A stretch of 64,000 nt of DNA, from assembly GCF_014712225.1 (NCBI RefSeq), contig NZ_JACXBW010000009.1:170297-234296 (forward strand), in the 5' to 3' direction. Under the pieces are notes generated by a model. The model saw only the letters and a list, made by a program, of their open reading frames with translations. It was not told the DNA's origin and ran no database searches. The position numbers and the translations under genes are program-made. Within the stretch, counting starts at the first letter, position 1; every line of letters starts with the position of its first letter. Positions 8,797 through 17,978 of this stretch are shown here, in pieces. The DNA comes from Pseudarthrobacter sulfonivorans. Its GTDB lineage: Bacteria; Actinomycetota; Actinomycetes; Actinomycetales; Micrococcaceae.

Positions 8797-9829
8797 GGTT
8801 GCCGCGAATGCCCAAGCGATGAAGCGGTGGTTGGACAAAGCCGAAACGGCCATCGGCAACCACAGCGACCGCATCAATGCCATCAACATTTTCCCCGTGG
8901 CTGACGGCGACACCGGGACCAACCTTTACCTCACCGTCCGGGCAGCGGCCCGTGCCCTGCACAGCGGCACGGCAAGCCTGGACTCAGCCGCCCCCTCAGA
9001 TCCGCGCCAGGCGGATGTGGGAGCGGTGCTGGCGCATGCCGGCCGGGCGGCGATGGAGCAGGCACGCGGTAACTCCGGCACGCTTTTCTCCGTGTTTCTC
9101 TGCGCCGCCGCCGAGCCGTTGGCCGGGCACACCCGCCTGACGTCAGCCCTGCTGGCAGCGGCGCTGAACCGCGCCCAGATCCGGGCGTGGTCCGCACTAA
9201 GCGATCCCGTGCCGGGCACCATGCTTTCAGTGATGGAGGCCGCAGCCCGAGCCGCCGCGGCAGTGGATGCGGGCCACAACGGCGACGACAGCAACCTCGC
9301 CCTCGGTAAAACCCTGGACGCCGCCGTCGAGGGCGCCCTGCAGGCAGTGGTCAGCACGGAGAACCAGTTGGCCGCCCTGGAAGCCGCACACGTAGTCGAT
9401 GCCGGGGGCGTTGGCATGCTGCTCATCCTCGATTGCCTCCGCTCCGCTGTCCTGGGCGAGGGCCTGCAGGGGGAACTCCTCGACGGCCTGCACGGCTACG
9501 ACGTCCAGGACCCGCACATCCACACCAGCATGCCGGATGACGACGGCGTTGAAGTCATGTGCACCATCAGCCTCTCACCGCTGAACGCCGCCACACTCCG
9601 GCAACGGCTGGACGAGATCGGCGACTCCGTCATCATGAGCCAGGTGGGCAACGCCGCGAATCCGGAAGGCAATTACCGCTGGCGTGTCCACGTCCACGTC
9701 CCGGACGCCACACCGGCCGTAAGCCTGATCCGCTCCCTGGGGCACCCTTCAGAGCTCACCGTCAGCGAACTCGCCGTAGCCCGAGATCCCGAACCGGCTC
9801 CCGCGAGCTCCCATGGACATGAGCGCTGA
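8786..9829 (+). CDS. DAK2-domain protein (FakA/YloV-like, short form)
   Basis: Resembles the N-terminal nucleotide-binding domain of FakA, which phosphorylates protein-bound fatty acids, and of dihydroxyacetone kinase. It has INIFPVADGDTGTNLYLTV (metal/ATP site) and GNSGTLFSVF, followed by a second alpha/beta domain. At about 347 residues it is clearly shorter than the roughly 550-residue FakA, so the substrate is uncertain. The TTG at 8786 was chosen because GGGATGGGA lies just upstream. A TTG at 8747 and an internal ATG (MKRWLDKAE) are alternatives. It overlaps thiL at the start and recG at the end. Confidence 0.75.
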   Translation: MQTKVAANAQAMKRWLDKAETAIGNHSDRINAINIFPVADGDTGTNLYLTVRAAARALHSGTASLDSAAPSDPRQADVGAVLAHAGRAAMEQARGNSGTLFSVFLCAAAEPLAGHTRLTSALLAAALNRAQIRAWSALSDPVPGTMLSVMEAAARAAAAVDAGHNGDDSNLALGKTLDAAVEGALQAVVSTENQLAALEAAHVVDAGGVGMLLILDCLRSAVLGEGLQGELLDGLHGYDVQDPHIHTSMPDDDGVEVMCTISLSPLNAATLRQRLDEIGDSVIMSQVGNAANPEGNYRWRVHVHVPDATPAVSLIRSLGHPSELTVSELAVARDPEPAPASSHGHER

Positions 9830-12101
9830 ACTCGGCCAGCGCCTGGAACGGCTGATCGGAAAACGGTCAGCGTCGGCCATCGAGAAACATTTGGGGATCA
9901 GCACCGTCGGCGGCCTGCTGAACTATTTCCCCCGCCGCTACCTGAACCGGGGCGAGCTGACACCCATCGGCGAGCTGCCCGTCGATGAGGAAGTCACCCT
10001 GATTGCGCGGGTCCTCTCCAACAGCACCCGCAAGATGCACACGCGCCGCGGGTCCATTACCGATGTCATCATCACCGACGACGCCGCATCCCACGGCCGT
10101 CCGCGCCTTGCCTCCGTAGGCCCCGGCAGCGGGCACGGCACCCTCAAGATCACCTTCTTCAGCGGCTACCGGGCACAGGCCGAACTCCTGCCCGGACGGC
10201 GCGTGATGTTCTCCGGCAAAGTGACCCGGTACGGTGCCTCCCTGGGCCTGACCAATCCGGACTTCAACCTCCTGGACGAAGACCCGGACATGCCCGGCAT
10301 GGACCCCGAAAAGCTGGCTGCCATGCCCGTCCCGGTGTACCCGGCCACGGCCAAGCTCACCAGCTGGTCGATCCAGAAAGTGATCGCCACGCTCCTCCAA
10401 ACAGTCGATCTGGACGCGCTGCCCGATCCGCTGCCGGACGACGTCGCCCGCCGCGAAAAGTTCCTGCCGGTGGCCGAGGCCTACCGGCTCATCCACAAGC
10501 CCGAAACACAGGCCGACTGGAAGCGCGCCCAGGACCGTCTCCGGTTCCAGGAAGCCCTGGTCCTGCAGGCGGCCCTGGCGCGGCGGCGTGCACAGCTGGC
10601 GGCCGAGGAAGCCACCGCCCGGCGGCCGGCAGCCGATGGGCTGCTGACGGCGTTCGACCGGCAGCTGCCGTTCACCCTCACCGCCGGCCAGGCTGCCGTC
10701 GGCAAAACCCTTGCCGCCGAACTCGCGCAGGACAGCCCCATGAACCGGCTCCTGCAGGGGGAGGTCGGCTCGGGCAAAACCATTGTGGCGCTGCGGGCCA
10801 TGCTGCAGGTGGTGGACGCCGGCGGGCAGGCGGCACTGCTCGCCCCCACCGAGGTCCTCGCGGCCCAGCACTTCGAATCCATCCGCCGGACCCTGGGTTC
10901 CCTCGCCCGGGATCCCATGCTGTCCGCGGACGGCCTCCTTGGCAGCCTCGCCGAAGGTGCCGTCCAGGTCACGCTGCTCACCGGCTCCATGCCCGCCGCC
11001 GCCCGCAAACGGGCCATGCTCGACGCCGCGTCCGGTTCGGCCGGAATTGTGATCGGCACGCACGCACTGCTGAGCGACAATGTGGCGTTCTATGATCTGG
11101 GCCTGATCGTCGTGGACGAACAGCACCGGTTCGGCGTGGAGCAGCGGGACGTCCTCCGGTCAAAGGCCAACAAGCCGCCGCACCTGCTGGTCATGACGGC
11201 CACGCCGATTCCCCGGACCGTGGCCATGACCGTTTTCGGCGATCTCGAAACCTCCATCCTGGACGAGCTCCCCGCAGGCCGGGCGCCGATTTCCACCCAT
11301 GTAGTGGGCCTTGCCGAAAACCCCGGCTGGGCAGGGCGTATCTGGTCGCGTTCACGCGAGGAGATCGACGCCGGGCACCAGGTCTATGTGGTGTGCCCAA
11401 GGATCGGAACGGACGACGACGGCGATTTCAGTCCGGGCGAAGCGGAACCTTCCGCGGCCGGCCTGGCAGGGGACGGCGGCGAACGCGAACTCGCGTCGGT
11501 AACCGCCGTCGTCGAACAACTGCTCCAGGAGCCGGCCCTGTCCGGCGTCCCGCTGGGACCGATGCACGGCCGCCTCGACACGGCGGTGAAGAATGCCGCC
11601 ATGGCTGATTTCACGGCCAACCGGACCAAGCTCCTGGTCGCCACCACCGTGATTGAAGTCGGCGTGGACGTGCACAACGCCACGTTGATGGTGATCCTCG
11701 ACGCCGACCGCTTCGGCATCTCGCAGCTCCACCAGTTGCGTGGGCGGGTAGGCCGTGGCGGCCTCCCCGGAACCTGCCTGCTGGTCACCAGCCTGGAACC
11801 AGGGCACCCGAGCCGGCGGCGGCTGGATGCGGTGGCTTCCACCACTGACGGCTTTGAGCTCTCCCAGGAGGACCTCAAGCTGCGCCGCGAGGGCGACATC
11901 CTGGGCGCGTCACAGTCAGGCGGCCGATCCACCCTGAAGCTGCTGCGCGTGCTGGAGCACGAGGACATCATTGCCCGGGCACGGCAGGACGCCCAGGACG
12001 TCGTGGGCGCGGACCCGTCCCTGGCACGGCATCCCCGCCTTGCCGAGGCCATCAACGAATACCTGAATCCCGAGAAGGAGGCGTTCCTTGAGCGCGGATA
12101 G
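9813..12101 (+). CDS. recG: ATP-dependent DNA helicase RecG
   Basis: Branch-migration helicase that reverses stalled replication forks. The 762 residues comprise an N-terminal wedge/OB domain (about 1-170), a superfamily 2 helicase core with Walker A GEVGSGKT and Walker B in VVDEQHRFGVEQR, motif III MTATPIPRT, and C-terminal motifs with QLHQLRGRVGRGG and the TRG region. The ATG at 9813 overlaps the end of the DAK2 gene by 17 bases. An ATG two codons later is an alternative. rsmD follows after 9 bases. Confidence 0.95.
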   Translation: MDMSAELGQRLERLIGKRSASAIEKHLGISTVGGLLNYFPRRYLNRGELTPIGELPVDEEVTLIARVLSNSTRKMHTRRGSITDVIITDDAASHGRPRLASVGPGSGHGTLKITFFSGYRAQAELLPGRRVMFSGKVTRYGASLGLTNPDFNLLDEDPDMPGMDPEKLAAMPVPVYPATAKLTSWSIQKVIATLLQTVDLDALPDPLPDDVARREKFLPVAEAYRLIHKPETQADWKRAQDRLRFQEALVLQAALARRRAQLAAEEATARRPAADGLLTAFDRQLPFTLTAGQAAVGKTLAAELAQDSPMNRLLQGEVGSGKTIVALRAMLQVVDAGGQAALLAPTEVLAAQHFESIRRTLGSLARDPMLSADGLLGSLAEGAVQVTLLTGSMPAAARKRAMLDAASGSAGIVIGTHALLSDNVAFYDLGLIVVDEQHRFGVEQRDVLRSKANKPPHLLVMTATPIPRTVAMTVFGDLETSILDELPAGRAPISTHVVGLAENPGWAGRIWSRSREEIDAGHQVYVVCPRIGTDDDGDFSPGEAEPSAAGLAGDGGERELASVTAVVEQLLQEPALSGVPLGPMHGRLDTAVKNAAMADFTANRTKLLVATTVIEVGVDVHNATLMVILDADRFGISQLHQLRGRVGRGGLPGTCLLVTSLEPGHPSRRRLDAVASTTDGFELSQEDLKLRREGDILGASQSGGRSTLKLLRVLEHEDIIARARQDAQDVVGADPSLARHPRLAEAINEYLNPEKEAFLERG

Positions 12102-12110
12102 TAGGCGGGC

Positions 12111-12692
12111 ATGAGCCGCATCATTGCGGGCGCCGCCGGCGGGACCCCGCTGGTCAGCGTCCCGGGGTCCATGACCCGGCCCACCACGGACCGCGTCAAG
12201 GAGGCGTTGTTCTCCCGCCTTGACGCTTTCGGCATCATTGCCGGTGCCCGCGTCCTGGACCTCTACGCCGGCTCCGGAGCGCTGGGCGTGGAGAGCGGCA
12301 GCAGGGGCGCCGACGCCGTTGACCTGGTGGAATTCGATGCCAAAGCCAGTTCCGTCTGCCAGCGCAATGCCGACCTCATCAACGGCGTGCTGGCCCGCAA
12401 GGCCGTCACGGTCCATCGTTCCAAAGTGGAGTCCTTTTTGGAGCGCACATCAGAGGAGGTCCGCTGGGACCTCGTCTTTATGGACCCGCCCTATCCGTTG
12501 GATGAGGCTGCGGTGTCAGCGGTGCTGGCAAAACTCGCGGACCATCTCGCTCCGGCTGCGGTGGTGGTGGTGGAACGGTCCTCACGCTCGCCGGAACCGG
12601 GCTGGCCGGCCGGCCTTGAACGGTTTGCGGAGCGGAAGTACGGCGAAACCAAGCTTTGGTACGCCGAGCCCTCCGTGCTTCCGGAGGACTGA
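12111..12692 (+). CDS. rsmD: 16S rRNA (guanine(966)-N(2))-methyltransferase
   Basis: SAM-dependent methylation of G966 in 16S rRNA. The 193-residue protein has the RsmD start (SRIIAGAAGG), the TRPTTDRVKEALFS motif, SAM motif I LDLYAGSGALGVE, and the DPPY catalytic loop in VFMDPPYPL. It follows recG and in many actinobacteria lies directly before coaD. Here a convergent two-gene unit (12696-14689) separates rsmD from coaD. Confidence 0.94.
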   Translation: MSRIIAGAAGGTPLVSVPGSMTRPTTDRVKEALFSRLDAFGIIAGARVLDLYAGSGALGVESGSRGADAVDLVEFDAKASSVCQRNADLINGVLARKAVTVHRSKVESFLERTSEEVRWDLVFMDPPYPLDEAAVSAVLAKLADHLAPAAVVVVERSSRSPEPGWPAGLERFAERKYGETKLWYAEPSVLPED

Positions 12693-12695
12693 AAT

Positions 12696-13484
12696 TCAGC
12701 CATCGAGCCTGTCCAGGTCCACGCCGGCCAGAACCTTGGCGGGGTGGGGGCCGCGGGCTGTCAGTTCGGCGGTCCAACCCCCGGGCCACGCTGTTTGTGT
12801 GCCGGCAAGGATGATGTTGCCGGGGTAGCGGCCCGCAAACATGCCCGTCTCCGCGAACGCCGCCACGTCCGTCATGGCGCGGCGCATGGCGGCCACCTGG
12901 CTGCGGACCAGCGTGAGGCCGGGTTCGTCGCCCACGTTGACGATCAGTACGCCACCGGCGGTGAGGCGTGCACGGGCCTCCTCGTAGAACTCCGTGCAGG
13001 CAATGTGCGCCGGGGCTTCGGGCCCGGAGAAGATGTCCAGGATGACGACGTCGAACTGAAGGTCCGGATCCAGTTCCGCCAGAGCGTCGCGGGCATCGCC
13101 GATGATGGTGTGCAGATTGGTTCCGTCGGGCAGCGGGAGCTGCTGCAGGACATAATCGAGGAGCTCCCGCTCCAGCTCCACCGCGTACTGGACGGAACCG
13201 GGCCGGCTCGCCTGGATGTAGCGGGCAAGCGTCAGTGCCCCGGCGCCGAGATGCAGCGCCGCGATCGGCTCCCCTTCGGGCGCGGCAAGGTCCACCACGT
13301 GGCCGATCCGCCGCAGGTATTCGTAAAAAATCTCCTCCGGGTGGGCCAGATTGACGTGGGACTGTTCGGCCCCGCCGATGCTGAGGACGAAGGCGCCGTC
13401 CGTGAAGGCATCAGGCTCGATGGCGGCATGCTGTCCCGTGGTGCGCAGAAACCTGGCGGACCGTGCACCGCCAGCCTCCGGCAT
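12696..13484 (-). CDS. Spermidine-synthase-like methyltransferase-fold protein
   Basis: A Rossmann-fold protein of about 262 residues that resembles spermidine synthases: ALHLGAGALTLARYI (cofactor loop), YAVELERELLDYV, and DVVILDIFSGPEAPAH, where typical polyamine synthases have a conserved D-Y. Such fused-less homologues are widespread in actinobacteria and their substrate is not known. The ATG at 13484 meets the upstream stop in a TGATG. The GTG one codon earlier would give a GTGA overlap. The gene forms a two-gene unit with the aminotransferase. Confidence 0.75.
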   Translation of the reverse strand: MPEAGGARSARFLRTTGQHAAIEPDAFTDGAFVLSIGGAEQSHVNLAHPEEIFYEYLRRIGHVVDLAAPEGEPIAALHLGAGALTLARYIQASRPGSVQYAVELERELLDYVLQQLPLPDGTNLHTIIGDARDALAELDPDLQFDVVILDIFSGPEAPAHIACTEFYEEARARLTAGGVLIVNVGDEPGLTLVRSQVAAMRRAMTDVAAFAETGMFAGRYPGNIILAGTQTAWPGGWTAELTARGPHPAKVLAGVDLDRLDG

Positions 13485-14689
13485 CACAGCTTTCCGCTGA
13501 GCGTTGCCAGCCGGGCGGCGGCCTCCTCGAGGACTGCCACCTTCTTGCAGAACGCGAACCGGAGCAGGCTGCGGGTCCGTTCCGCGCCTTGCGGATGGCA
13601 GAAGACCGGCACGGGGATTGCGGCGACCCCCACCAGGGCGGGAAGGCGGCGGGCAAGGTCCACGGAGTCGGCAATGCCGAGGGGCGCGGTGTCGACGTTG
13701 ACGAAGTAGGTGCCCTGCGGGGTGAAGACATCGAAGCCTGCGGCGCGGAGGCCTTCGCTGAGGATGTCCCGCTTCTTCCGCAGCGTGGCTGATATCCCGT
13801 GGTAGAACTCGTCCGGCAGTGCCAGCCCGGTGGCGATTGCTGCCTGGAACGGCGTGCCGGAACTGTAAGTCAGGAATTGTTTGACGGTGCGGACTGCCGC
13901 CACCAGGTGCTCCGGTCCGGTCAGCCAGCCGATCTTCCAGCCGGTGAAGGAAAAAGTCTTTCCTGCTGAGGAAATGGTGATGGTCCTCTCGGCGGCACCC
14001 GGCAAGGAAGCCACCGGGATGTGCCGGGCACCGAAAGTAAGGTGCTCGTACACCTCATCGGTGATGATCAGGCAGTCATGCTTGCGGGCAAGCTCGACGA
14101 CGCGTTGAAGGACCTGGCGGGGGAACACCGCGCCCGTGGGATTGTGGGGGTTATTCAGCAATACCACCCGGGTACGGCCGGTGAACGCTGCTTCGAGGGC
14201 TGCCGGGTCCGGGAGGAAGTCAGGGGCAAGCAGCGGGGCGGTGGTGTGGGTGGCGCCGGCCAGTCCGATGACTGCACCGTACGAGTCGTAGAACGGCTCG
14301 AACGTCAGCACCTCATCGCCCGGCCCGACGAACGCCAGCAGGGCAGCCGCGATGGCCTCGGTGGCCCCGGTGGTGACGATGACCTCCGTCTGCGGGTCCA
14401 GGGTCAGACCGTAGAACCGGCCCTGGTGGGCCGCGACGGCCTCCCGCAGTTCCGGGATGCCCTTGCCCGGCGCGTACTGATTGGCACCCGCCTCGATGGC
14501 GGCCATGGCTGCGGCCTTGATTTCAGCCGGCCCGTCCTCGTCCGGAAAGCCCTGCCCCAGGTTGATGGCGCCGGTCTGCGCCGCCAGGGTGGTCATCTCC
14601 TCGAAGATGGTGACGCCCAGCTGGCCGGCAGGTCCCAGGAGGTTTGCGCCGGCCGCGGTCCGCTGCCACGGAGCCGGTGCTGCGGGCAT
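13484..14689 (-). CDS. PLP-dependent class I/II aminotransferase
   Basis: A fold-type I aminotransferase of about 401 residues in the YbdL/kynurenine aminotransferase/DapC-like group. It shows INLGQGFPDEDGP, the NQYAPGKGIPELREA region, NNPHNPTG, the PLP lysine in SSAGKTFSFTGWKIGW, and a C-terminal arginine region. The substrate cannot be fixed from sequence. Methionine/2-oxoacid or succinyl-diaminopimelate transamination are candidates. The start at 14689 has ACGGGA upstream. An ATG 24 bases earlier (14713) is possible. It is divergent from coaD. Confidence 0.85.
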   Translation of the reverse strand: MPAAPAPWQRTAAGANLLGPAGQLGVTIFEEMTTLAAQTGAINLGQGFPDEDGPAEIKAAAMAAIEAGANQYAPGKGIPELREAVAAHQGRFYGLTLDPQTEVIVTTGATEAIAAALLAFVGPGDEVLTFEPFYDSYGAVIGLAGATHTTAPLLAPDFLPDPAALEAAFTGRTRVVLLNNPHNPTGAVFPRQVLQRVVELARKHDCLIITDEVYEHLTFGARHIPVASLPGAAERTITISSAGKTFSFTGWKIGWLTGPEHLVAAVRTVKQFLTYSSGTPFQAAIATGLALPDEFYHGISATLRKKRDILSEGLRAAGFDVFTPQGTYFVNVDTAPLGIADSVDLARRLPALVGVAAIPVPVFCHPQGAERTRSLLRFAFCKKVAVLEEAAARLATLSGKL

Positions 14690-14754
14690 GGAAAGTTCCC
14701 GTGGTGGATGCATTCAGTCATGGTATCCCGGCGTCCATGCGGTAGGTTCGGTGC

Positions 14755-15234
14755 ATGAGACGCGCTGTCTGCCCCGGATCCTATGACCCCATACACAACG
14801 GTCACCTCGAGGTTATCGCCCGTGCGGCCGGCCTCTTCGATGAAGTGATTGTGGCTGTTTCCACCAACTACGCCAAGAAGTACATGTTCAGCCTGGGGGA
14901 TCGCATCGACATGGCCCGCGAAACCCTGGCTTCGCTGCAAGGCATTGTGGTTGAGCCTGTGGGGGAGGGCCTCCTGGCCGAGTATTGCCGCCAGCGTGGT
15001 GTGTCCGCGATCGTGAAGGGTCTCCGTTCGTCATCGGATTTCGATTATGAGCTCCCCATGGCCACCATGAACCGCCAGCTCAGCGGCGTTGAGACGGTGT
15101 TCCTGCCAGCCGAGGCGCACTACCTCCATTTGTCATCCACACTCATCAAGGAAGTGGCCAGCCTGGGCGGCAGCGTTTCCGACTATGTACCGCGTTCAGT
15201 GCAAAAAAGGCTGCTCTCAGGCGAGTCTGCGTAG
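14755..15234 (+). CDS. coaD: Phosphopantetheine adenylyltransferase
   Basis: Fourth step of coenzyme A synthesis: 4'-phosphopantetheine plus ATP to dephospho-CoA. The 159 residues match the family length. The nucleotidyltransferase motif is PGSYDPIHNGHLE near residue 8, and the second ATP motif is in LHLSSTLIKEVASLGG. The ATG is at 14755. The CoA made here supplies the carriers used by the fab operon later in the window. Confidence 0.97.
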   Translation: MRRAVCPGSYDPIHNGHLEVIARAAGLFDEVIVAVSTNYAKKYMFSLGDRIDMARETLASLQGIVVEPVGEGLLAEYCRQRGVSAIVKGLRSSSDFDYELPMATMNRQLSGVETVFLPAEAHYLHLSSTLIKEVASLGGSVSDYVPRSVQKRLLSGESA

Positions 15235-15291
15235 GACCAACTGCCAAGAGGGTAGGCTTATCCGGTACTTCGGCGGCTGTCCAGGCCCGGT

Positions 15292-15321
15292 TTGAGTCCC
15301 TGCGGCTCTTCAGGCTAAGAT
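15292..15321 (+). promoter_or_regulatory. Promoter of the DUF177-rpmF-rnc-mutM operon
   Basis: TTGAGT (15292-15297) and TAAGAT (15316-15321) are spaced by 18 bases. Transcription would start at about 15328, before the AGGAG at 15345-15349. It is the only convincing pair between coaD and the DUF177 gene. Confidence 0.45.
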
Positions 15322-15378
15322 GGTACGTCGGTCATATGTTCAACAGGAGTTCTCATTAAACGAGATGCTAGTTCGCCC

Positions 15379-15903
15379 TTGGCGTTCGACGTCAAGGATC
15401 TCGGGCGCAGCCCGGGCAGCATGCGGACGCTGAAAGAACATGTACCCGCGCCAAGTGATTTTGGCGTGGCACTCATTGGCGTTCAGGAAGGCTCGGATAT
15501 CGGGCTGGACTTGAGGCTTGAGGCCGTACACGAAGGAATTCTGGTATCAGGAACCGTGGTCGCCGAAGTTACAGGCGAATGCGGTCGATGCCTGGATCCC
15601 CTTGCGTATGACCTTGAGGTCAATGTGCAAGAACTTTTCTTCTATGAGGGCGTCCTGCTTTCAGATGAAGAAGACGAAGAAGAGCAACGTCGAGTCGAGC
15701 ACGATCTAATCGATCTTGAGCCGGTGTTGCGGGACGCAGTTGTAACCATGCTGCCGTTCCAGCCGGTGTGCCGGGAAGACTGCCAGGGCCTTTGCTCCGA
15801 ATGCGGAGTCCGCCTGGAAGACGAGCCGGGGCATCACCACGAGGTCGTAGATCCTCGCTGGGCCGCCCTGGCTGACTTGGCTAAGCCTGACCGGCAAAAC
15901 TGA
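15379..15903 (+). CDS. DUF177 (YceD-family) protein
   Basis: Member of the YceD/DUF177 family found next to rpmF and implicated in 23S rRNA processing or ribosome assembly. It has an acidic middle (EEDEEEQ) and a C-terminal cysteine set (CREDCQGLCSECG) that suggests zinc binding. The TTG at 15379 is the first conventional start, but family members carry a short extension before SPLAFDV. The frame stays open upstream to an ATT at 15355 that lies 5 bases after AGGAG, so the true start may be that rare codon. It precedes rpmF by 36 bases. Confidence 0.82.
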   Translation: MAFDVKDLGRSPGSMRTLKEHVPAPSDFGVALIGVQEGSDIGLDLRLEAVHEGILVSGTVVAEVTGECGRCLDPLAYDLEVNVQELFFYEGVLLSDEEDEEEQRRVEHDLIDLEPVLRDAVVTMLPFQPVCREDCQGLCSECGVRLEDEPGHHHEVVDPRWAALADLAKPDRQN

Positions 15904-15939
15904 TCTGTACGTGTTTGTCTAGAGAGAAATGAGTTAGCC

Positions 15940-16143
15940 GTGGCTGTCCCGAAGCGGAAAATGTCTCGCTCGAATACCCGCGCCCGCCGCTCCCAGTGGA
16001 AGGCAACCGCCCCCCACCTGGTGAAGACTGTCGAGAACGGCCAGGTTGTTTACAGCCTGCCGCACCAGGCAAAGGTCGTTACCGACTCGGCTGGCACTGC
16101 GCTGTTCCTTGAGTACAAGGGCCGCAAGGTCGCAGACGTCTAA
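15940..16143 (+). CDS. rpmF: 50S ribosomal protein L32
   Basis: Small basic protein of the large ribosomal subunit, 67 residues. The N-terminus [20 protein letters not shown] is diagnostic of L32. It lacks the CXXC pairs of zinc-binding L32, so it is the zinc-independent form. The start is GTG at 15940. It lies in the usual DUF177-rpmF-rnc order. Confidence 0.96.
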   Translation: MAVPKRKMSRSNTRARRSQWKATAPHLVKTVENGQVVYSLPHQAKVVTDSAGTALFLEYKGRKVADV

Positions 16144-16161
16144 TCGGCCCCCAAGGCTGAG

Positions 16162-16890
16162 ATGATATCTTCAACTGAAGAGCTTCTGAAGCGTCTCGGT
16201 GTCTCTATTGACGCCGGGACGCTTCGTCTTGCTCTGACCCACCGTTCCTACGCCTACGAAAACGGCGGCATACCCACGAACGAGCGCCTTGAGTTCCTCG
16301 GCGACTCCATCCTTGGTTTCTCTGTGACGGACGCCCTGTACCGGGACAATCCCACGCTGCCCGAAGGTGACCTCGCCAAACGCCGCTCCGCGGTAGTCAG
16401 CACACGTGCCCTGGCGGGCATCGGCCGAAGCCTGGGCATCGGGGACTACATTTACCTGGGGCAGGGCGAAAAGCTCACCGAGGGCAAGAACAAGGCCTCA
16501 ATCCTGGCGGACACCATGGAAGCACTCATCGGTGCCACGTACGTGTCCAACGACATCGAGACTGCACGCCAGCTTGTCATGCGACTGATCGGCCCGCTCC
16601 TGAAGGATGCGGCGGCCCTTGGTGCGGGAACGGACTGGAAAACCAGCATCCAGGAGCTCGCCGCAAGCCGGCAGCTCGGCACCATCTTCTACGCAGTGGA
16701 GGGAGCCGGTCCTGACCACGCCCGTACCTTCAAGGCTGTCCTGAACATCGGCGGCAAGCCGTACGGCAATGGCTCAGGCCACTCCAAAAAGGAAGCCGAG
16801 CAGGAAGCTGCCGCGGACGCCTGGCGTGTTCTTTCCGGAACCAGGGAAGCCGCGGCCGGCGGATCAGCCGGGTCCGGTTCCGGCGCCTAG
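16162..16890 (+). CDS. rnc: Ribonuclease III
   Basis: Double-strand-specific endoribonuclease for rRNA processing and mRNA turnover. The 242 residues include the signature [10 protein letters not shown] (residues about 40-49), with metal-binding glutamate and aspartate, a second acidic site in [10 protein letters not shown], and a C-terminal double-stranded RNA-binding domain (about 160-225). A short Gly/Ser/Ala-rich tail follows. The ATG at 16162 is 18 bases after the rpmF stop. mutM starts 8 bases after the rnc stop. Confidence 0.95.
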   Translation: MISSTEELLKRLGVSIDAGTLRLALTHRSYAYENGGIPTNERLEFLGDSILGFSVTDALYRDNPTLPEGDLAKRRSAVVSTRALAGIGRSLGIGDYIYLGQGEKLTEGKNKASILADTMEALIGATYVSNDIETARQLVMRLIGPLLKDAAALGAGTDWKTSIQELAASRQLGTIFYAVEGAGPDHARTFKAVLNIGGKPYGNGSGHSKKEAEQEAAADAWRVLSGTREAAAGGSAGSGSGA

Positions 16891-16898
16891 GTCCAGCC

Positions 16899-17870
16899 GT
16901 GCCCGAACTGCCTGAAGTTGAAGTGGTCCGCCGCGGGTTGGTGAGCTGGCTCCGCGGCCGCACCATCACGTCAGTCGACGTCCTGGACCCCCGTTCGCTC
17001 CGCCGCCACACCCTGGGCCCCGAGGACTTCATTGGCAACGTCCAAGGCGCCACGGTCGTGGACGTGGTGCGGCGCGGAAAGTTTCTCTGGATGCCGCTGC
17101 GCGAAGCGGAAGAGCCTGCCGCCGCCGGTCCTGTCCCAGCACCCGCCGCGCCAGCCGTCGCCCTCATGGCGCACCTTGGCATGAGCGGCCAGCTGCTGAT
17201 GCAGGATCCGGCGGTCCCGGACGAAAAGCACCTGAAGGTGCGCCTCCGGCTGAGCCCGGGTGAGGGCATGCCGGACCAGCTCCGTTTTGTGGACCAGCGC
17301 ATCTTTGGCGGCCTGTTTGTGACGGCCCTGGTCCCCACGGACGACGGCGGTCCTGGCGGCCTCGCGGAGTCACCTGTTCCCTTGATTGCCGAAGAGGCAG
17401 CGCACATCGCCCGGGATCCCCTCGATCCCGCATTTTCCTTCGAGCTTTTCTACAGCCGGCTCAAAAAACGCAGGACTGGCCTCAAGCGCGCCCTCTTGGA
17501 TCAGGGGCTGGTCTCAGGCATCGGCAACATTTACGCCGACGAGTCGCTCTGGCGTGCTGGCCTGCATTACGCCCGGCCCACGGACAAGCTGCGCCGTTCC
17601 GAGGCGCAACGCGTGATCGCATGCGCCCGCGAGGTCATGCTTGACGCGCTTGCGGCCGGCGGGACCAGCTTCGACTCCCTGTACGTCAACGTCAACGGCG
17701 CCTCCGGCTACTTCGACCGCTCCCTGAACGCGTACGGCAGGGAGGGGCAGCCCTGCCACCGGTGCGCCGCCGTCGGAATTAACTCCTTGATCCGCCGCGA
17801 ACAGTTCATGAACCGCTCGTCCTACACGTGCCCCGTCTGCCAGCCGCGCCCACGGAACGGACGCTGGTAG
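16899..17870 (+). CDS. mutM: Formamidopyrimidine-DNA glycosylase
   Basis: Base-excision repair enzyme that removes 8-oxoguanine and formamidopyrimidines with AP-lyase activity. The start is GTG, and after Met removal the N-terminus is [12 protein letters not shown], giving the catalytic proline and glutamate. A C-terminal zinc finger is visible (CHRCAAVGI ... CPVC). The 323-residue length is a little above average because of an Ala/Pro-rich insert near residues 70-87. It ends the rnc operon. The usual next gene, smc, is 13.5 kb away here. Confidence 0.95.
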   Translation: MPELPEVEVVRRGLVSWLRGRTITSVDVLDPRSLRRHTLGPEDFIGNVQGATVVDVVRRGKFLWMPLREAEEPAAAGPVPAPAAPAVALMAHLGMSGQLLMQDPAVPDEKHLKVRLRLSPGEGMPDQLRFVDQRIFGGLFVTALVPTDDGGPGGLAESPVPLIAEEAAHIARDPLDPAFSFELFYSRLKKRRTGLKRALLDQGLVSGIGNIYADESLWRAGLHYARPTDKLRRSEAQRVIACAREVMLDALAAGGTSFDSLYVNVNGASGYFDRSLNAYGREGQPCHRCAAVGINSLIRREQFMNRSSYTCPVCQPRPRNGRW

Positions 17871-17978
17871 GAAGAAACGAAAGTGTGCGGATTCTGCGGT
17901 TCCGCAATGTGGGTTCCATTGGCAGACTGAGCCCATGAAAGTCTGGGGCGTTGTTACCGCGGTTGCTGTGGCGCAGCC

